Part shown: in pieces, positions 5,967 to 10,982 of the stretch
Layout: the number at the start of each line of letters is the position of its first letter
Numbering within the stretch: position 1 is the stretch's first letter
Origin: DAOTTI01 sp034437795
GTDB lineage: Bacteria; Chloroflexota; UBA11872; UBA12225
Length of the DNA stretch: 10,982 nucleotides
Assembly: GCA_034437795.1 (NCBI GenBank)
Contig: DAOTTI010000214.1
Coordinates: 1 to 10,982, forward strand
Direction: 5' to 3'
Notes under the pieces: model-generated
Databases searched by the model: none
What the model was told of the DNA's origin: nothing
What the model saw: only the letters and a program-made list of their open reading frames with translations
Translations under genes and position numbers: made by a program

Positions 5967-7060
5967 CGGGTAGCTAGCTCCTCCATGGCCGCCAGCAGGC
6001 GCGCGCACTCCGCGCGCCTACGCACGGCGATGCGGATGTGGCGCGGGAGCCCGAAGGAGGCGCAGTCGCGCACCAGGTAGCCTCGGGCCAGCAGCGACCG
6101 CCTCATGGCGGCGGCGTCCCCGACCTCGACCAGCACGAAGTTAGCCGCCGGCGGTGTCACGGCGAACCCAAGCCGCTCCAGTCCGGCGACGAGCGCCGCC
6201 CGCGCGGCCTGCACCTCCCGTCGCATGCGCTCGAGGGAGGCGTGATCGGCCAGCGCGGCGATGCCGGCGGCCTGGGCGGCGGCATTGACGCTCCACGGGG
6301 GCTGGACCCGCCGCAGCGCGTCCGCCATCTCCCGCGTCCCCGCGCCGAACCCAAGGCGCAGGCCGGCCAGGGCGTAGTCCTTCGTCAGCGACCGGAGCAG
6401 GAAGAGGTGGCCCGACGGGAGCAGGTCCAGCAACGAGTCCGGCCGGTCCACGAAGGCGAGATAGGCCTCGTCCACGACCAGCAGCGCGCCCGCCGAGACG
6501 CACGCCTCGAGCAGTGCCCCGACCGCAGGCCGGCCGGCGTAGTGGCCCGTCGGGTTATTCGGGTTGCACAGCCACACCAGCCGCGGGCGCTCGCGCCGTA
6601 TGCGCGCGGCCAGCCCCGCCACGTCCGGCCGAAACTGCCGCTCCGGCGTCGCCACCTCGTGCGTCACCGTTGCGCCGAGGAGGCGGCAGGCCCGCTCGTA
6701 TTCGCCGAACGTCGGTGCAACGATCAAGACCGTGGCCGGCGCGGGGCGCGCGTAGGCCAGGGCCAGCAGCCAGATCAGCTCGGACGAGCCGTTCCCGACC
6801 ACGAGCTGCGCCGCGTCGAGCCCCAGTCGCTCAGCCAGGGCCGTGCGAAGGGCCAGCGCCGTTGGATCGGGATAGCGGGCGACATCGAGCGAGCGGAGCG
6901 CCTCGGCCACGCTCGGCGGCGGGCCAAGCGGGCTGGTATTCACGCTAAAGTCGAGCACATCGCCGGACGGGGGCCCGCAGGCGGCCGGCTCTTCGGCCCC
7001 CCGTCCACCGTGCGGCACCAGCGGGATCGACGCGACCTCAGGCCGTGGCTCGACCGGCAT
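5963..7060 (-). CDS. cobD: L-threonine-O-3-phosphate decarboxylase (CobD), aminotransferase class I fold
   Basis: A 365-residue PLP enzyme. In the cobalamin pathway it decarboxylates threonine phosphate to (R)-1-amino-2-propanol phosphate, which CbiB attaches to cobyric acid. Seen in order: DFSVNTSPLGPP near the N-terminus, RYPDPTALALR, VGNGSSELIW, CNPNNPTG, VVDEAYLAF, and the PLP lysine Lys227 in SLTKDYALAGLRLGF. The fold is shared with histidinol-phosphate aminotransferase HisC, and the sequence alone does not fully separate the two. Its position between cbiB and cobC favours CobD. The true start is the ATG at 7060, which overlaps the cbiB stop (TGATG) and has GGGGAG about 8 nt upstream. 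The frame stays open upstream to 7315, but that stretch is antisense-like shadow within cbiB. The 3' end overlaps cobC by 4 nt. Confidence 0.9.
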   Translation of the reverse strand: MPVEPRPEVASIPLVPHGGRGAEEPAACGPPSGDVLDFSVNTSPLGPPPSVAEALRSLDVARYPDPTALALRTALAERLGLDAAQLVVGNGSSELIWLLALAYARPAPATVLIVAPTFGEYERACRLLGATVTHEVATPERQFRPDVAGLAARIRRERPRLVWLCNPNNPTGHYAGRPAVGALLEACVSAGALLVVDEAYLAFVDRPDSLLDLLPSGHLFLLRSLTKDYALAGLRLGFGAGTREMADALRRVQPPWSVNAAAQAAGIAALADHASLERMRREVQAARAALVAGLERLGFAVTPPAANFVLVEVGDAAAMRRSLLARGYLVRDCASFGLPRHIRIAVRRRAECARLLAAMEELATR

Positions 7061-8001
7061 CACGCGCGCTCCCCGTGCGGTGCAGGGCGTCCCAGCATGG
7101 CGGCCGCCAGCAGCGGTGCGCCCAGCGCCAGCGCCGCCCGCACCAGCGCCAGCGCGCGCGCCACGTCCTGCGCCGCGGGCAGCCGGCCGGCCTGGTTCAG
7201 GCGGTACTGGCCCACCTTCTCCAGCTGTACGCCGAGGGCACCGGCCGCGGCGCTCATCGGCCAGCCGGCGTTCGGGCTCGCAGGGATGCCGTGATCTCGC
7301 CAGAGCGTTCGCCACGCCTCGCGGACGGAGCAGCCGGCCAGCGGCGCCGCGGCCACCAGCAGCAGCGCTGCCAGCCGCGCCGGGACCAGGTTCGCCAGGT
7401 CATCCAGCCTCGCGGCGGCTTTGCCCAGGTGCTCGTACCGCTCGTTGCGATATCCCACCATCGCGTCCATGGTGTTCACCACGCGGTAGGCGACGGCGCC
7501 GGGCATCCCCCACAGGCAGTAGTAGAACAGGGGCGCCACCACGGAGTCGCCGAGGTTCTCGGCCACCGACTCGATCGCGGCTGCGGCGAGCAGCGGCGCC
7601 GGCAGCGCCGACGTGTCGCGGCTGACCAGGCTCCGCAAGGCCTCGCGGGCGCCACGCAGGTCGTCCTGCGCCAGCGCCGCGCGCACGCGCTCCGTGGCGC
7701 GCAGTAGCTCCCGAATGGCAAAGGCCGGCTTCAGGCACAGCCCGAGCGCCACTGCGCCGGGCAGCCCCAGTGGAGCCAGCGTACGCTCCAGGTGCCACGC
7801 CGGCACGGCGAAGAGCGCCACGCCGGCGGCGACCATCCAGGCGCCGTACGCCATTCGGGCAGTCGGGCCCCGCGGCGCCCGCCGCTCGAGCGCCTCGATC
7901 ACCTTCCCTATCCAGACCACCGGATGCGCCCTCGCCGGCGGCTCGCCCCACAGCAGGTCAACGGCGATCGCCGCCGCTGGAGTGGACCAGCGCATGAGCA
8001 C
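7060..8001 (-). CDS. cbiB: Adenosylcobinamide-phosphate synthase (CbiB)
   Basis: A 313-residue integral membrane enzyme that joins adenosylcobyric acid to aminopropanol phosphate. Family signatures are clear: DLLWGEPPARAHPVVWIG near the N-terminus, FAIREL, LVSRDTSALP, then AAIESVAENLGDSVVAPLFY, YRVVNTMDAMVGYRNERY, and AARLDDLANLVPARL. Hydrophobic segments are spread along the chain. The start is ambiguous. GAGGAGGG precedes both GTG at 8001 (about 4 nt spacing from the core) and ATG at 7995 (about 10 nt); the two differ by two residues. It follows cobS by 19 nt and overlaps the cobD ATG by 1 nt (TGATG), so cbiB and cobD are probably translationally coupled. That pairing is functional, since CobD makes the amine CbiB uses. 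Confidence 0.96.
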   Translation of the reverse strand: MLMRWSTPAAAIAVDLLWGEPPARAHPVVWIGKVIEALERRAPRGPTARMAYGAWMVAAGVALFAVPAWHLERTLAPLGLPGAVALGLCLKPAFAIRELLRATERVRAALAQDDLRGAREALRSLVSRDTSALPAPLLAAAAIESVAENLGDSVVAPLFYYCLWGMPGAVAYRVVNTMDAMVGYRNERYEHLGKAAARLDDLANLVPARLAALLLVAAAPLAGCSVREAWRTLWRDHGIPASPNAGWPMSAAAGALGVQLEKVGQYRLNQAGRLPAAQDVARALALVRAALALGAPLLAAAMLGRPAPHGERA

Positions 8002-8020
8002 GTTCCCTCCTCGCCTTGGC

Positions 8021-8875
8021 CTATGGCGCCGTCCCCGCCCAGGCGGCGAGCGTGACCAGCAGGCCAGCTTCCACGGCCTCGTTCACCGCCCCGTAGCAGT
8101 CGCCCGTCAGCCCACCCAGCTTCCCTGCCAGGTACCAGGCCACGACCCACGCCAGCACCGCCGCCGTGCCAAGGAAGGCCAGGCCGGCCATGCCGAGGGT
8201 TGCCCAGGCCAGTCCCGCCGCTAGGGCGGTCGCCACCAGCATCACCCGCCAGGTGGCCCCTGCCTTGAAGGCCGTCCCCAGCCCCTGTGGGCGCGCGTAG
8301 GGAAACGCCCAGGCGCAGCCGGCCATCGCCCATCGGCCGGCCACCGGCAGCAGGACGAGCGCCGGGCCGCGTAGCGCCACCGGCAGCGCCGCCAGGCCGG
8401 CGTATTTCAGGAGCAGCGCCAGCGCGCCGGCCAGCGCGCCGTAGCTCCCCACGCGGCTGTCGCGCATGATCTCCAGCCGGCGCTCGGCCGTGCGCCCGCC
8501 GAAGACGCCGTCACACGTATCCATCAGCCCGTCCAGGTGCAGCCCGCCGGTGAGCAGGACGCCGCCGGCCAGAACCAGTACGGTGGCTACCGGAACGGGC
8601 AGGAAGCGCAGCAGCACGACGTCCAGGCCGGCGAGGGCCAGCCCCAGCAGCGCGCCGGCCAAAGGAAAGCAGGCCAGCGCCCGCCCGAAGTGCCGCGTCT
8701 CGGCCGGCACGCTCAGGGGGAGCGGCACCGCTGAGAGAAACTGCATCGCCAGCACCGGCGGGGCCAGCACCTCTCGCCACCGCAGCAACGGCATCCGCAG
8801 CATGCGGCCGGCCCTGGGCAGGGCCGGGCCCATGGCGTCCGGCGGCCGATCCTTCCCGTGCCCGGTCCAGCTCAT
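8021..8875 (-). CDS. cobS: Adenosylcobinamide-GDP ribazoletransferase (cobalamin synthase, CobS)
   Basis: A 284-residue polytopic membrane enzyme that joins adenosylcobinamide-GDP to alpha-ribazole (or its 5' phosphate), the last assembly step. The family core GGLHLDGLMDTCDG is at residues 110-123 and contains the conserved acidic residues. RRLEIMRDSRVGSYG and the C-terminal GLTGDCYGAVNEAVEA follow. Several hydrophobic stretches separate these. Usual length is around 250, and about 30 extra hydrophilic residues precede MQFLSAVPLP. The ATG at 8875 has a GGAG immediately adjacent, which is too close. Internal Mets at about residues 15, 25 and 28 are alternatives without better ribosome binding sites, so the N-terminus is uncertain. 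Preceded by a 141-bp gap after btuD and followed 19 nt later by cbiB. Confidence 0.95.
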   Translation of the reverse strand: MSWTGHGKDRPPDAMGPALPRAGRMLRMPLLRWREVLAPPVLAMQFLSAVPLPLSVPAETRHFGRALACFPLAGALLGLALAGLDVVLLRFLPVPVATVLVLAGGVLLTGGLHLDGLMDTCDGVFGGRTAERRLEIMRDSRVGSYGALAGALALLLKYAGLAALPVALRGPALVLLPVAGRWAMAGCAWAFPYARPQGLGTAFKAGATWRVMLVATALAAGLAWATLGMAGLAFLGTAAVLAWVVAWYLAGKLGGLTGDCYGAVNEAVEAGLLVTLAAWAGTAP

Positions 8876-9016
8876 CTCCAGGCCCGTGCCTCCATGGGTG
8901 CACCTCGTAACCTGGCTCAGCCTCGCCCCTCATCGACGGTCAGGGGTGACCCTGGACCGAGCCGGGGCCGCGCGCCGCCTCATGCAGGTAGCTCCTTCGG
9001 CTGTGCCGGCATGGAT

Positions 9017-9976
9017 CTACGTCGCAGCGGCGACCGCTTCCGTCGCCGCATGGGGAGCACGGCCTGGAGGTTGAGGGATGGCCTGCGGCAGGACGAGGGG
9101 GATGTCCGGCCGCGACGGGTGGGGCACCACCTGGAGCCCGTGCCCGTACGCGCGGGCCAGCATCTCACCGGTGAGCACTGCCGCCGCCGGGCCGTCGGCC
9201 GCGATCCGCCCCCGATACAGGAGCACGATCCGTGGGAAGTAGCAGGCGGCCAGGTTCAAGTCGTGCAGCACGGCCACCACGGTGAGCCCGCGGGTCTCCG
9301 TGAGCTCGGCCACCAGGCTGAGGAAGGCGACCTGGTGGTGGGGATCGAGGTGGCGCGTCGGCTCGTCCAGGAGCAGCAATTGCGCCTGCTGCGCCAGGGC
9401 CAGGGCCAGGAGCGCCCGCTGCCGCTCGCCTCCCGAGAGGGCCGCCAGGGGCCGCCCGGCCAGGCGTTGGAGGTCGGTGGCTTGCAGGGCCTCCGCCACC
9501 GCGGCGCGGTCGGCGGCCGTCTCGCCCCGAAGGCCCAGCCAGCCGGCGTAGGGGGTCCGGCCCAGCGCCACGACCTCCTCCACCGTCAGGTCGTCCAGCG
9601 GGCCGCTGGGGATGCTCTGGGGCACCACCGCAATCCGCTGGGCGAGCTCGCGCCGGCGCAGCTCGCGCAAGGGCCTCCCCTGCCAGCGGATCTCGCCCCG
9701 CTGCGGCACCAGCGTCCCGTTCAGCAGGCGCAGCAGCGTGCTCTTCCCCACGCCGTTGGCCCCCACCAGCGCCAGGCGCTCCCCACGGCGCAGGACCAGG
9801 TCGATCGCGTCGACGACCGGACACCCCGGCTCGTAGCCAAACGTGACCCCTCGCGCCTCCAGCAGGAGCGTGCCCGAGCCGGGCTCCGGCGAGCGCTCTT
9901 CCACGGCCACAGGGAGGGGCCAGGAGCCTGCCCCGGGCGAAGCGGCGAGGTCCATCTTCGCGTCGATCGCTCCCAT
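9017..9976 (-). CDS. btuD: ABC transporter ATPase, BtuD/FecE type (corrinoid import)
   Basis: A 319-residue cytoplasmic ATPase that would power the BtuC-like permease. Walker A is GANGVGKST (72-80), the Q-loop Gln is at 120, and the signature LSGGERQR is at 180-187. Walker B is LLLLDEP (200-206), the D-loop HLD is at 209-211, and the switch His is at 238 in LHDLN. All catalytic elements are intact. About 36 residues rich in Pro, Gly and Ala precede the usual beginning of the domain (LLLEARGVTFGYE). A Pro-rich C-terminal tail follows the domain. ATG at 9976 overlaps the btuC stop as TGATG, and GGGAGGA lies 7 nt upstream; a GTG at 9979 is an alternative. FecE-type ATPases serve siderophores, heme and B12 alike. 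The B12 assignment rests on the surrounding genes. Confidence 0.92.
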   Translation of the reverse strand: MGAIDAKMDLAASPGAGSWPLPVAVEERSPEPGSGTLLLEARGVTFGYEPGCPVVDAIDLVLRRGERLALVGANGVGKSTLLRLLNGTLVPQRGEIRWQGRPLRELRRRELAQRIAVVPQSIPSGPLDDLTVEEVVALGRTPYAGWLGLRGETAADRAAVAEALQATDLQRLAGRPLAALSGGERQRALLALALAQQAQLLLLDEPTRHLDPHHQVAFLSLVAELTETRGLTVVAVLHDLNLAACYFPRIVLLYRGRIAADGPAAAVLTGEMLARAYGHGLQVVPHPSRPDIPLVLPQAIPQPPGRAPHAATEAVAAAT

Positions 9977-10982
9977 CACCTGTCCTCCCTACCGGGGGCG
10001 TAACCCGCCTCGCGGTGCAAGAGCCACAGGAACGCTGGCCCGCCCACCAGCGCCGTGATCACGCCCACCGGCAGCTCCGTCGGCGCCGCCACCGTCCGCG
10101 CCAGGAGGTCGGCCAGGACGAGAAAGACGGCGCCGGCCAGCGCCGCCGCCGGAACCAGGGTGCGGTGCGCCGGGCCGAGCACCAGGCGCACAGCGTGGGG
10201 CACCAGCAGCCCCACGAAGCTGACCAGCCCCGCCAGGGCGACGGAGGCGCCGGTCAGCACCGAGGCCACCAGTACGATGGCCACCTTCGCCCCTTCCACG
10301 GGGACGCCGACCTGCGCCGCCCCTTCCTCGCCCAGCAGCAGCGCGTCCAGCCAGCGCGCCAGCGCCCACGCCGCCAGCAGCCCCGCGATGGCCAAGGGGA
10401 GCACCGCGCGGACCTGCCCCCACCCGCTGACCGCCACCCCGCCGAAGAGCCATGCCAGGATGATGCGCCAGTTCAGGAGCAAGCGGTCGCTGAGCAACAC
10501 CAGCATGGTCGAGGCGGCCCCCAGCACGCTGCTCAGCGCCAGCCCCGCCAGGAGCAGGCGCGTGGTCGGCACCCGCCCGCCGCTCCTGGCCAGGTTATAG
10601 ACGATGAGCACCGCCGCCAGGCCCCCCAGCGACGCCGCCAGGGGCACCGGCCCGAAGCCGGTCCAGCGCAGCGCCGCCGCGGGCGCGATCCCGAACCCGG
10701 CCGCCAGCAGCGCCAGGGTGACCGTGGCGGCGAGGCCGGCGCCAGCCGACAGGCCAAGCACGAACGGGTCGACCAGCGGATTGCGGAACAGCCCCTGGAG
10801 CAAGGTGCCGCTGGCGGCGAGCGATGCCCCCACCAGCGCCGCCGCCAGCACCCGCGGGAGCCGGAGCTGCCACAGGATGGACTCCTCGGTCGGGGCCCAG
10901 AACGGGGCCACCGGTACCCCCAGACCGCGGAGCATGATGCCGGCGGCATGCGAAAGAGGAATGGGCACGGCCCCCAGCGCCG
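9976..10982 (-). CDS. btuC: FecCD/BtuC-type permease, 5' end beyond window
   Basis: An integral membrane permease of the iron-chelate/B12 uptake family, 334 residues visible. The canonical segment RLPRVLAAALVGASLAASG, followed by LLQGLFRNPLVDPFVLG, sits near the start. FVGLLVPHAVRLVLGPAHR and the closing ELPVGVITALVGGPAFLWLL are also present. Alternating hydrophobic segments fit the usual ten transmembrane helices. A GTG at 10968 could be read as a start, but the codons before it (A-L-G-A) continue into VPIPLS, a family-conserved motif, so the gene almost certainly begins to the right of the window. Its stop overlaps the btuD ATG. Import of cobalamin or cobinamide is inferred from the cobalamin genes that follow; a siderophore permease cannot be excluded by sequence alone. 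Confidence 0.92.
   Translation of the reverse strand, partial: ALGAVPIPLSHAAGIMLRGLGVPVAPFWAPTEESILWQLRLPRVLAAALVGASLAASGTLLQGLFRNPLVDPFVLGLSAGAGLAATVTLALLAAGFGIAPAAALRWTGFGPVPLAASLGGLAAVLIVYNLARSGGRVPTTRLLLAGLALSSVLGAASTMLVLLSDRLLLNWRIILAWLFGGVAVSGWGQVRAVLPLAIAGLLAAWALARWLDALLLGEEGAAQVGVPVEGAKVAIVLVASVLTGASVALAGLVSFVGLLVPHAVRLVLGPAHRTLVPAAALAGAVFLVLADLLARTVAAPTELPVGVITALVGGPAFLWLLHREAGYAPGREDR

Noticed and set aside
7061..7315. Upstream extension of the cobD reading frame
   Set aside because: The frame is open but lies entirely within cbiB, is low complexity (Arg/Gly/Ala), and lacks family similarity. The ATG at 7060 has a Shine-Dalgarno and a TGATG junction.
8930..8983. 17-codon Arg-rich ORF as a gene
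   Set aside because: Too short and compositionally biased to call as a coding feature; kept only as a finding because of its start signal.

Overview
The window is a single-strand (minus) gene cluster for the late steps of cobalamin (vitamin B12) biosynthesis, combined with a B12-type ABC importer. The DNA is very GC-rich, and many genes are packed with start/stop overlaps. Two copies of a palindromic C-rich/G-rich dispersed repeat sit inside or at the end of coding sequence. GC content, protein style and this kind of repeat suggest a high-GC bacterium such as a Chloroflexota (Thermomicrobia-like) lineage. That taxonomic guess is low confidence and rests only on style.

Transcription runs from the right edge to the left. 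First come the FecCD/BtuC permease, cut by the window edge, and the BtuD-like ATPase; these overlap at TGATG. A 141-bp gap follows. Then comes a tight block: cobS (cobalamin synthase), cbiB (adenosylcobinamide-phosphate synthase), cobD (threonine-phosphate decarboxylase type aminotransferase), cobC (alpha-ribazole-phosphatase type histidine phosphatase), cobQ/cbiP (cobyric acid synthase) and cobU (adenosylcobinamide kinase/guanylyltransferase). A 378-bp stretch without a convincing gene follows. Last come a BtuF-like cobalamin-binding protein and cbiA (cobyrinic acid a,c-diamide synthase). The 82 bp left of cbiA hold no recognised gene.

Together the enzymes would take cobyrinic acid to cobalamin. 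CbiA amidates the a and c side chains. CobQ amidates the four remaining ones. CobD makes aminopropanol phosphate and CbiB attaches it. CobU activates the cobinamide, CobS joins alpha-ribazole (phosphate), and CobC removes the phosphate. The corrin-ring genes, the corrinoid adenosyltransferase and cobT are not in the window. BtuC, BtuD and the BtuF-like protein would import or bind corrinoids, so the cluster can serve both salvage and completion of de novo synthesis.

No new biological system is evident. The parts worth a second look are: (1) the AT-richer 378-bp gap, with a 20-codon ORF behind a strong Shine-Dalgarno sequence, repeated CGAGTG words and hairpins; (2) the in-frame palindromic repeat enlarging the linker of CbiA; (3) a second copy that supplies the C-terminus and stop codon of the BtuF-like protein; and (4) the BtuF-like protein itself, which has no signal peptide, a CxxC pair and a His-rich motif. 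I found no cobalamin riboswitch (B12 box) in any gap; if there is one, it probably lies upstream of the right edge.
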